Below are positions 57,212 through 64,000 of a DNA stretch of 64,000 bases, one piece after another (the stretch's first letter is position 1; the number at the start of each line of letters is the position of its first letter). The position numbers and the translations under genes are program-made. Below the pieces are notes generated by a model that saw only the letters and a program-made list of their open reading frames with translations, did not search any database and was not told the DNA's origin. Origin of the DNA: Comamonas sp. (lineage in GTDB: Bacteria; Pseudomonadota; Gammaproteobacteria; Burkholderiales; Burkholderiaceae_C); contig JAJPEQ010000006.1 in NCBI GenBank assembly GCA_021166775.1, forward strand, positions 62,001 through 126,000, in the 5' to 3' direction.

Positions 57212-57955
57212 ATGCACAAGCTCGTCCTGATCCGCCACGGTGAATCCACCTGGAACCTGGAAAACCGCTTCACCGGCTGGACCGACGTGCCGCTCACGGC
57301 CACGGGGATTGCTCAGGCGCGCGGCGCCGGAGAGCTGCTCAAGGCCGAGGGCTATGAATTCGACCAGGCTTTCACCAGCGTGCTGCAGCGCGCCACGCAC
57401 ACGCTCTGGCATTGCCTGGACGCCATGGAGCGTACCTGGCTGCCCGTGGCGCACAGCTGGCGTCTGAACGAGCGCCACTATGGCGCACTGCAGGGGCTGA
57501 ACAAGGCCGAGACGGCCAGACAGTATGGCGACGAGCAGGTGCATATCTGGCGGCGCAGCTACGACGTGCCGCCGCCTGCGCTTGAGGCCACCGATCCACG
57601 CTGCGAGCGTGGCGACATCCGGTATGCAGGCCTGACACCCGAGCAGGTCCCGCTCACCGAATGCCTGAAGGACACCGTGGCGCGCGTGCTGCCCTACTGG
57701 CAGGAGGCGATCGCCCCGGCCATTCGCTCGGGCCAACGTGTGCTGATCGCTGCCCACGGCAATTCAATCCGCGCACTCGTCAAGTACCTGGACGGCATCT
57801 CCGACAACGACATCGTCGGGCTGAACATTCCGAACGGCATTCCGCTGGTGTATGAACTCGATGCCGACTTGAAACCGCTGCGTCACGACTATCTGGGCGA
57901 TCCCAAGGCGGCGGCGCAGGCCGCTGCCGCCGTGGCGGCGCAGGGCAAGAGATAA
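57212..57955 (+). CDS. gpmA: 2,3-Bisphosphoglycerate-dependent phosphoglycerate mutase
   Basis: The glycolytic mutase interconverts 3- and 2-phosphoglycerate. The 247-residue protein has the phospho-His motif [36 protein letters not shown] and [18 protein letters not shown]. An Ala-rich tail is longer than usual. TAAAAT at 57172 is a possible -10 box. It is followed 68 bases later by ctpA. Confidence 0.96.
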   Translation: MHKLVLIRHGESTWNLENRFTGWTDVPLTATGIAQARGAGELLKAEGYEFDQAFTSVLQRATHTLWHCLDAMERTWLPVAHSWRLNERHYGALQGLNKAETARQYGDEQVHIWRRSYDVPPPALEATDPRCERGDIRYAGLTPEQVPLTECLKDTVARVLPYWQEAIAPAIRSGQRVLIAAHGNSIRALVKYLDGISDNDIVGLNIPNGIPLVYELDADLKPLRHDYLGDPKAAAQAAAAVAAQGKR

Positions 57956-58023
57956 GGGGCAGGAACCGCGCACGTCCGGTGCATTCCAAGGTGTATATTG
58001 CCGCGACGCGGTAAAGGTGGTGT

Positions 58024-59460
58024 ATGGGGCAGAAACTCAAGATAGCAGGGTGGATTTCCGTGGGCGTGCTTGCGGGCGCGCTCACCACGGTTTCCTTGCA
58101 GACGGTCGCGCGCGGCGCGATGACACCGTTGCCACTGGAAGAGCTGCAGCAACTGGCAGCGGTGTTCGGGCTCATCAAGACCGACTACGTCGAGCCCGTC
58201 GACGACAGGAAACTCATCACCGATGCCATCTCGGGCATGGTGGCGGGGCTCGATCCGCATTCGCAGTATTTCGACAAGAAGTCCTTCAAGGAATTCCGTG
58301 AAGGCACTTCCGGGCGCTTCGTCGGCGTCGGGATCGAGATCACGCAGGAAGACGGCCTGATCAAGGTGGTCTCGCCCATCGAGGGCTCTCCGGCGGACCG
58401 GGCAGGCCTCAAAACCGGCGATCTGATCACCAAGATCGGCGACGAGGCGGTGCGCGGCCTGCCGCTCAATGACGCGGTCAAGCGCATTCGCGGCGAACCA
58501 GGCACCAAGGTGACGCTCACGATTTTCCGCAAGGACGAGAGCCGCACCTTTCCGGTGACGATCACGCGCGAGGAAATCAAGACCCAGTCGGTCAAGGCCA
58601 AGCTGATCGAACCCGGCTACGCCTGGATCCGCATCTCGCAGTTCCAGGATCGCACGCTCGACGACTTCGTGCGCAAGGCCGAGGACATCTACCAGCAGGA
58701 TCCGAATCTGAAGGGCCTGGTGCTCGACCTGCGCAACGACCCGGGCGGCTTGCTGGACGCGGCCGTGGGCGTGTCGGCGGCCTTCCTGCCCGAGGGCGCG
58801 ACCGTCGTGACGACCGACGGGCAACTGCCCGAAAGCAAGGCGATCTTCACCGCCTCGCCCGAGTTCTACGCCCGCCGTGGGGGCAATCCGCTCAAGCGGC
58901 TGCCGGACATCTTCCACAAGGTGCCGATGGTGGTGCTGGTCAACGAGGGTTCCGCCTCCGCCAGCGAGATCGTGGCGGGCGCGCTGCAGGACAACCACCG
59001 CGCGACCATCATGGGCAACCAGACCTTCGGCAAGGGCTCGGTGCAGACGGTGCGCCCGCTCGGGCCGGACACCGGCATCAAGCTGACCACGGCGCGCTAC
59101 TTCACGCCCAGCGGCAAGTCGATCCAGGCGCGCGGCATCGTGCCCGACGTGATGGTCGACGAAACGGCCGAGGGTGACGTCTTTGCCGCGCTGCGCCTGC
59201 GCGAGTCGGATCTCGCCAAGCACCTGGACAACACCCAGGGCGGCGAGGCGGTCCAGGACAAGGCGCTGGAGGCGGCCCGGGAAGCGGCCCGCAAGAAACT
59301 CGAGGAAGAAACCAAGAGCGCCAAGACCGAGCGCAAGCTGCCCGAGTTCGGCACCGACAAGGACTTTGCGCTGGCCCAGGCACTGCACCAGCTCAAGGGC
59401 GAGCCGGTGCAGGTGAGCAAGACCCTGACCGAGCGCAAGCAGGCCAAGAAGGACGACTGA
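58024..59460 (+). CDS. C-terminal processing peptidase CtpA (S41)
   Basis: A 478-residue periplasmic serine protease with an N-terminal signal anchor, a PDZ domain (about 95-165) and a catalytic S41 domain. The Ser/Lys dyad is visible as Ser312 in NEGSASASEI and Lys337 in FGKGSVQ, 25 residues apart as in known CtpA. A charged Lys/Glu-rich tail follows. CtpA-type proteases trim envelope proteins and peptidoglycan hydrolases. It lies between gpmA and moeB, closed by a terminator. Confidence 0.94.
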   Translation: MGQKLKIAGWISVGVLAGALTTVSLQTVARGAMTPLPLEELQQLAAVFGLIKTDYVEPVDDRKLITDAISGMVAGLDPHSQYFDKKSFKEFREGTSGRFVGVGIEITQEDGLIKVVSPIEGSPADRAGLKTGDLITKIGDEAVRGLPLNDAVKRIRGEPGTKVTLTIFRKDESRTFPVTITREEIKTQSVKAKLIEPGYAWIRISQFQDRTLDDFVRKAEDIYQQDPNLKGLVLDLRNDPGGLLDAAVGVSAAFLPEGATVVTTDGQLPESKAIFTASPEFYARRGGNPLKRLPDIFHKVPMVVLVNEGSASASEIVAGALQDNHRATIMGNQTFGKGSVQTVRPLGPDTGIKLTTARYFTPSGKSIQARGIVPDVMVDETAEGDVFAALRLRESDLAKHLDNTQGGEAVQDKALEAAREAARKKLEEETKSAKTERKLPEFGTDKDFALAQALHQLKGEPVQVSKTLTERKQAKKDD

Positions 59461-59477
59461 ACCGCGCCTGCGCCCCC

Positions 59478-59502
59478 AAGGCCGGTTGCGTCCGGCCTTT
59501 TT
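59478..59502 (+). terminator. Rho-independent terminator of ctpA
   Basis: AAGGCCGG and CCGGCCTT form a perfect 8-bp stem with a 6-nt loop and T-run, ending 17 bases before the moeB start. Confidence 0.85.
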
Positions 59503-59519
59503 CATGGACAACCGCGCCG

Positions 59520-60269
59520 ATGAACGACGACCAGCTGCTGCGCTACTCGCGCCACATCATGCTCGACGAGATCGGCATCGAGGGGCAGGAGCGCATCATG
59601 GCCGCCCGGGTGCTGATCGTGGGCGCCGGCGGCCTGGGCTCGCCCGCCGCATTGTTTCTGGCTTCGGCAGGGGTGGGCGACATCACGCTCGTGGACGACG
59701 ATCAGGTGGACTTGACGAACCTGCAGCGCCAGATTGCCCACACGACAGCGCGCATCGGCATGGCCAAGATCGATTCGGCTGCCGCGGCCATGCGCGCGAT
59801 CAACCCCGAGGTGCGGGTGCATGGCGTGCGCCAGCGCATGTCGCAGGAGAGCCTGCTGCCGCTCGTGACCGCGGCCGATGTGGTGCTGGACTGCACCGAC
59901 AACTACACCACCCGCCACGCCATCAACGCCGCCTGCGTGAGCGCGCGCAAGCCGCTGGTGGCGGGCTCGGCGATCCGCTTCGACGGGCAGATCGCGGTGT
60001 ACGACACACGCCACGCCGACTCGCCCTGTTATGCGTGTTTGTTTGCACGCGATGCCGTTTTTGAAGAGGTGGCCTGTGCCACGATGGGCGTTTTTTCACC
60101 CATGGTGGGCATCATCGGGACGATGCAGGCAGCCGAGGCGCTCAAGCTCATCGCCCGCATGGGCGAGTCTTTGCGCGGCCGGCTGCTGATGCTCGATGGG
60201 CGCACGATGCGCTGGAGCGATATCCGCCTGGCGCGCGAGCCAGACTGCGCGGTCTGCCGCCATCGCTGA
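59520..60269 (+). CDS. moeB: HesA/MoeB/ThiF-family adenylyltransferase
   Basis: This 249-residue E1-like enzyme adenylylates the C-terminal Gly of a ubiquitin-like sulfur carrier (MoaD or ThiS). Motifs are RYSRHIMLDEIGIEGQ, the ATP site VGAGGLGSPAALFLA, DLTNLQRQ, DCTDNYTTR and zinc-binding CxxC pairs (CYAC and CAVC). MoeB and ThiF cannot be told apart from sequence alone. Apart from mog at 7.5 kb, no other molybdopterin genes are nearby. Confidence 0.85.
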   Translation: MNDDQLLRYSRHIMLDEIGIEGQERIMAARVLIVGAGGLGSPAALFLASAGVGDITLVDDDQVDLTNLQRQIAHTTARIGMAKIDSAAAAMRAINPEVRVHGVRQRMSQESLLPLVTAADVVLDCTDNYTTRHAINAACVSARKPLVAGSAIRFDGQIAVYDTRHADSPCYACLFARDAVFEEVACATMGVFSPMVGIIGTMQAAEALKLIARMGESLRGRLLMLDGRTMRWSDIRLAREPDCAVCRHR

Positions 60270-60334
60270 AAACCCGCTGCCCAAAAGCACCCCCGTGGGC
60301 TAGCATCGCCCATCGCGGTTTCAGTTTCTTCCGA

Positions 60335-62212
60335 ATGTCCCAGTCTCATTTCGTGGCCACGCACGTGCGCTACACGACGCTTGCCGTTTGCGTGCTGGTG
60401 GCGCTGGTCAGCCTGCCCTGGATGGTCGCGCGGCCCGGCGCCTGGCCCGTCACCCTCTTCTTGCTCGCATGCGCGCTGATCCTCCTCGGCGTGCGCGACC
60501 TGCGGCAGACGCGCCACGCCGTGCTGCGCAACTACCCCATCCTCGGGCACCTGCGCTTCATCCTGGAGTTCATCCGGCCGGAGATCCGCCAGTATTTCAT
60601 CGAGGGCGACATCGACAAGGGCGAGCCCTTCACACGCGCGCAGCGCACCGTGGTGTATCAGCGCTCCAAGGGCGTGCCCGACGTGCGCCCGTTCGGCACC
60701 AAGCTGGACGTGGGCGCCAAGGGCTACGAGTGGATCAATCATTCGCTGCACACCACGAAGATCGATTCGCACGACTTCCGTGTCTGGATCGGCGGGCGCC
60801 CCGACACCCCGCGCGTGGGCGTCTCGCCCTGCACGCAGCCCTACAACGCGAGCGTGTTCAACATCTCGGCCATGAGCTTCGGCGCGCTCTCTGCCAACGC
60901 CATCCTGGCGCTGAACCTGGGTGCGAAGATGGGCGACTTCGCCCACGACACGGGCGAAGGCGGCATCAGCCGCTACCACCGCCAGAACGGCGGCGACCTG
61001 ATCTGGGAGATCGGCTCGGGCTACTTCGGCTGCCGCAACCCCGACGGGACGTTCAACGCCGAACGCTTTGCCGAGCAGGCACAGAACCCGCAGGTGAAGA
61101 TGATCGAGATCAAGCTCAGCCAGGGCGCCAAGCCGGGCCACGGCGGCATCCTGCCCGGCGCCAAGGTGACGGCGGAAATCGCCGCCGCACGCGGCGTGCC
61201 AGAGGGTGAGGACTGTGTTTCGCCTTCGTCGCACAGCGCGTTCTCCACGCCGGTCGAGATGATGCATTTCATCGCCCGCCTGCGCGAGCTCTCGGGCGGC
61301 AAGCCCGTCGGCTTCAAGTTGTGCATCGGCCACATCTGGGAGTGGTTCGGCATCGTCAAGGCGATGCTGGAGACCGACATCACGCCCGACTACATCGTCG
61401 TCGATGGCGCCGAGGGCGGCACCGGCGCCGCGCCCGTCGAGTTCGCCGACCACATGGGCGCGCCGGTGCAGGAAGGCCTGCACCTGGTGCACAACACGCT
61501 GATCGGCACGGGGCTGCGCGAGCGCATCAAGATCGGCGCGGCAGGCAAGGTGATCACCTCGTTCGACCTCGCGCGCATGTTCGCGCTCGGCGCGGACTGG
61601 TGCAACTCGGGGCGCGGCTTCATGATGGCGCTGGGCTGCATCCAGGCGCAGGTCTGCCACACGGGCTTCTGCCCCACGGGCATCACCACGCAGGACCCGG
61701 TGCGCGAGAAGGCGCTGGTGATCTCGGACAAGGCGCCGCGCGTGGCGCAATACCACGCCAACACGCTGCATGCGCTGAAAGAGTTGCTGCAGGCAGCGGG
61801 CCTGATGCACCCCGACCAGCTCTCCACCCACCACATCGTGCGGCGCATCGACAGCGCGCGCATCCGGCTGCTCTCGGCGCTGATGCCCACCATCGAGCGG
61901 CGCGCCATCCTCGACGACCTGGCGCACCAGCACAACGTCTATCGCCTGTACTGGCCGCTGGCCGACGCGCACAGTTTCGCCCCGCACGTGCCCACCGAAC
62001 AGGAGCTGCACGACGACCCCGACATCCTGCGGCCCACGGTGGCCGGCCATCCCGCCTCGGCGGTGCAGATTGCCGAGGCGCTCACGCGCCGCCGCCCGCC
62101 CCACCCCCGGCCGGTGAGCACCATCGTGCCCGGGCAGGCCCGCACGCCGCATGCCGTGGCCAAAGCATCGCAGCCACCCGAGGCACCGACGGAATCAGGC
62201 CGCAAGACATGA
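60335..62212 (+). CDS. FMN-binding glutamate synthase-family protein, membrane-anchored
   Basis: A 625-residue protein with two N-terminal transmembrane helices (about 14-33 and 37-53), then the FMN barrel of the glutamate synthase large subunit. Seen are FNISAMSFGALSANAILALN, GEGGISRYH, KPGHGGILPG and DGAEGGTGAAP. The 3Fe-4S motif CIQAQVCHTGFC (C-x5-C-x4-C) is intact. The glutaminase domain of GltB is absent, so the ammonia-channelling reaction is incomplete; such stand-alone proteins have unknown reactions. It is convergent with coaD. Confidence 0.87.
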   Translation: MSQSHFVATHVRYTTLAVCVLVALVSLPWMVARPGAWPVTLFLLACALILLGVRDLRQTRHAVLRNYPILGHLRFILEFIRPEIRQYFIEGDIDKGEPFTRAQRTVVYQRSKGVPDVRPFGTKLDVGAKGYEWINHSLHTTKIDSHDFRVWIGGRPDTPRVGVSPCTQPYNASVFNISAMSFGALSANAILALNLGAKMGDFAHDTGEGGISRYHRQNGGDLIWEIGSGYFGCRNPDGTFNAERFAEQAQNPQVKMIEIKLSQGAKPGHGGILPGAKVTAEIAAARGVPEGEDCVSPSSHSAFSTPVEMMHFIARLRELSGGKPVGFKLCIGHIWEWFGIVKAMLETDITPDYIVVDGAEGGTGAAPVEFADHMGAPVQEGLHLVHNTLIGTGLRERIKIGAAGKVITSFDLARMFALGADWCNSGRGFMMALGCIQAQVCHTGFCPTGITTQDPVREKALVISDKAPRVAQYHANTLHALKELLQAAGLMHPDQLSTHHIVRRIDSARIRLLSALMPTIERRAILDDLAHQHNVYRLYWPLADAHSFAPHVPTEQELHDDPDILRPTVAGHPASAVQIAEALTRRRPPHPRPVSTIVPGQARTPHAVAKASQPPEAPTESGRKT

Positions 62213-62272
62213 CACAAACGCGCCGCAGCACTCGTTGATCAAGCGCAAATGGCCATCGGCAACATGGCACTG

Positions 62273-62761
62273 CTAGGCCCGACCCACCTTCGCCAGCAGA
62301 CGAGGCAGGACGGCGGCGCTCACCAGCGCGTCGACACGCCCGCCCAGCGTGGCGATCTCGCGCACCAGCGTGCTGCTGATGCTCTGCCAGCGCGCATCAG
62401 GAGCGAGAAACACGGTATCGACCTCGGGGCGCAAATGCCGGTTCATGCCCGCGAGCTGAAATTCGTAGTCGAAATCCGTGCCCGAACGCAGCCCGCGCAC
62501 CATCACCTGCGCGCCCTGCGCCGCCGCAAACTCGGTGACCAGGCCGTCGAACGCCATCACCCGCACATTCGGCATGCCGGCCAGCGCCTCGCGTGCGAGC
62601 TGCAGCCGCTCATCCAGCGTGAACAGCGTCTTCTTGTGGTGCGCCATCGCCACGGCCACGATCACCGTGCCGAACAGGGCACAGGCGCGGCGCAGCATGT
62701 CTTCGTGCCCCAGCGTGATCGGGTCGAAGGTTCCAGGAAAGACGGCAATGGTGGCGGACAC
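62273..62761 (-). CDS. coaD: Phosphopantetheine adenylyltransferase
   Basis: CoaD makes dephospho-CoA. The 162-residue protein has FPGTFDPITLGHEDMLRRA with the T/HxGH motif, VRGLRSGTDFDYEFQLAGMN and ISSTLVREIA. The start is the GTG at 62761, with AAGGAG 6 bases upstream; ATGs 21 and 30 bases earlier overlap that site. It follows rsmD by 95 bases on the same strand. The ferredoxin gene often found after coaD in this order is absent. Confidence 0.95.
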   Translation of the reverse strand: MSATIAVFPGTFDPITLGHEDMLRRACALFGTVIVAVAMAHHKKTLFTLDERLQLAREALAGMPNVRVMAFDGLVTEFAAAQGAQVMVRGLRSGTDFDYEFQLAGMNRHLRPEVDTVFLAPDARWQSISSTLVREIATLGGRVDALVSAAVLPRLLAKVGRA

Positions 62762-62856
62762 GGCGCACTCCTTGGATGGCATCGCGTTCATTATGGTGCG
62801 AATTCAAATCAAATTCAGCCTCAGGCCACGCCCCGAAAGCGCGAGCAGCTTCTTTT

Positions 62857-63447
62857 TCAGGAGCCTTCGGACAGGCGTCCGAGCAGGTGGGCATGCGAGG
62901 CTCCGGCCTTCAGATAGCGCTGGCACGTGAGCCCCAGCGGCGCCAGCTGCTCCTGAGACCAGCGCCGCGGCGCTTCCAGATAAATCCGCCCCGACGGCGC
63001 GACGGCGCGCGCCGCCGCCCGCAGGGCGGGAATGAAGAGCGCCTGCGCATCGAACGGGGGATCGAGCAGCACGAGGTCCAGCCCGGCCCCCTCCCGCTGC
63101 GCCAGTTGCGCCACACCGTCGCCTCGGCGCACCGTCACGCCGCAGGCCTGCAGGCGCTCGGCCAGACGCGTGATCTGCTGCGCCAGCACGCCATCGTGCT
63201 CGACGAGCAGCACCTCGGCCGCGCCGCGCGAAGCGGCCTCCAGGCCGAGCGCGCCCGTGCCGGCGAACACGTCCATGCAGCGCCAGCCGCTCAGGTCCTG
63301 CCCCAGCCAGTTGAACAGCGTCTCGCGCACGCGGTCGGGCGTGGGCCGCAGGCCCGGGCGGTCCGCCACGGGCAGTTTCGTGCGCTTCCACTGGCCACCG
63401 ATGAGGCGCACCTCGCCCGGGGCTCTGGCATGCGGCGTCGGCTTCAC
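62857..63447 (-). CDS. rsmD: 16S rRNA (guanine966-N2)-methyltransferase
   Basis: A 196-residue SAM-dependent methyltransferase of the 30S subunit. Motifs are VRLIGGQWKRTKL, RPTPDRVRETLFNWL, the SAM site DVFAGTGALGLEAASRGA and catalytic LLDPPF. The start is the GTG at 63447, which overlaps the stop of the M16 peptidase gene (GTGA), so the two are coupled. The frame is open ~39 codons upstream inside that gene. Confidence 0.93.
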   Translation of the reverse strand: MKPTPHARAPGEVRLIGGQWKRTKLPVADRPGLRPTPDRVRETLFNWLGQDLSGWRCMDVFAGTGALGLEAASRGAAEVLLVEHDGVLAQQITRLAERLQACGVTVRRGDGVAQLAQREGAGLDLVLLDPPFDAQALFIPALRAAARAVAPSGRIYLEAPRRWSQEQLAPLGLTCQRYLKAGASHAHLLGRLSEGS

Positions 63448-64000
63448 GGCTTGGCCGCTGCGGTGGCGCCGACCACCACGGTCACCATGCGATCGGGCTG
63501 GAGCTTGCGTCCGATGGCCGCTTTCACGTCGGCCACGGTGAGCGCCTCCACGCGGTCGCTCCAATGCTCCAGATAGTCCAGCGGCAGGCCGTTGCGCGCG
63601 ATGTTGACCACGTTGGCGAGCAGCTTGCGGTTGCTATCGATGCGCAGCGCGAAACCGCCGATCAGGTTGTCCTTGGCCGCGCGCAGCTCGGTCTCGGTCG
63701 GGCCGTTGTGGACGAAATCCGCGATCACTTCGCGCGTGACCTTGATGGCCTCGGCGGTCTGATCCGGCCGCGTCTCCAGCCCCGCGATGAAGGCGCCCGC
63801 GCTCAGGCCAGGCGAGAACTCGCTGAACACGCTGTACGAGAGGCCCCGCTTCTCACGCACCTGCTCCATCAGACGCGAGGTGAACCCTCCGCCGCCCAGG
63901 ATGTGGTTGCCCACGAGCAGCGCGAGAAAATCCGGATCGCTGCGCACGAACCCCGGCTGGCCGATGAGCACGTGCGCCTGCGCCGAGTTGAAGGGAATGT
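63444..64000 (-). CDS. M16-family peptidase (5'-truncated at the window edge)
   Basis: The last ~185 residues of a pitrilysin-type peptidase C-terminal domain: NSAQAHVLIGQPGF, LLVGNHILGGGGFTSRLMEQVREKRGLSYSVFS and FALRIDSNRKLLANV. The R-x-Y-like EKRGLSYS belongs to the substrate-binding half, and no HXXEH is in the visible part, so this may be the non-catalytic partner or the C-terminal half. The frame is open to base 64000. It heads the M16-rsmD-coaD series. Confidence 0.9.
   Translation of the reverse strand, partial: IPFNSAQAHVLIGQPGFVRSDPDFLALLVGNHILGGGGFTSRLMEQVREKRGLSYSVFSEFSPGLSAGAFIAGLETRPDQTAEAIKVTREVIADFVHNGPTETELRAAKDNLIGGFALRIDSNRKLLANVVNIARNGLPLDYLEHWSDRVEALTVADVKAAIGRKLQPDRMVTVVVGATAAAKP

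Overview
The window is about 64 kb of gene-dense, GC-rich chromosomal DNA. Protein content and gene order point to a Gram-negative betaproteobacterium of the order Burkholderiales, most likely family Comamonadaceae; the genus cannot be settled from the sequence alone. The grounds are rsmD-coaD behind an M16 protease, gmk-rpoZ-spoT beside yicC, a kinase/PP2C pair before rph-rdgB-hemW, HrcA/CIRCE control of groESL, and dispersed 'ATAGCT...GCGCTT...' palindromes of a kind I associate with Comamonadaceae intergenic DNA. There is no rRNA operon, prophage, CRISPR array or intact insertion sequence. One tRNA gene (Leu, UAG) is present. Genes are cut at both edges: mnmC on the left and an M16 peptidase on the right.

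Layout. 1-8 kb: mnmC end, rraA, a SWIB protein, rpsU, a YqeY protein, a D-malate/tartrate dehydrogenase, a glycine-zipper lipoprotein, pmbA, yjgA and mog. 8-17 kb: spoT, rpoZ, gmk and yicC on the minus strand, then a Ser/Thr kinase, PP2C phosphatase, rph, rdgB and hemW on the plus strand. 17-23 kb: an I78-type lipoprotein, a SPOR membrane protein, a PAS-GGDEF-EAL protein, a possible group II intron 3' remnant and two overlapping lipid A-type acyltransferases. 23-26 kb: a SAM-II-type riboswitch, metK and a NadM/Nudix fusion. 25.7-31.3 kb: a minus-strand run of chemoreceptor, EAL-CBS-GGDEF protein, small DUF2304-like membrane protein and manC. 31.5-35 kb: CIRCE-groES-groEL and a Liv-type binding protein. 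35-42 kb: panB-panC, tRNA-Leu, two glutathione transferases, prpE, an isochorismatase-family hydrolase and a divergent IclR regulator. 42-47 kb: a complete branched-chain/amide-type ABC importer with a fused permease-ATPase. 47-64 kb: a DUF1631 protein, ettA, rhlE, an M14 lipoprotein, a RarD transporter, gpsA-secB-grxC-rhodanese, gpmA, a CtpA protease, moeB, a membrane-anchored GltB-like protein, coaD, rsmD and the M16 peptidase.

Most genes are housekeeping. The most interesting content is regulatory RNA and intergenic structure. Upstream of metK lies a pseudoknot aptamer matching the SAM-II family, followed by a helix that would mask the metK Shine-Dalgarno, so SAM could shut off its own synthetase. 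Other notable signals are the groESL control region (heat-shock-like promoter, CIRCE, GC hairpin), a structured rpsU leader, two tandem hairpins between an ABC binding protein and its permease, a terminator isolating spoT from rpoZ, and a degenerate group II intron tail. The chemoreceptor/cyclic-di-GMP/manC run suggests a link between sensing and mannose-containing surface polysaccharide.
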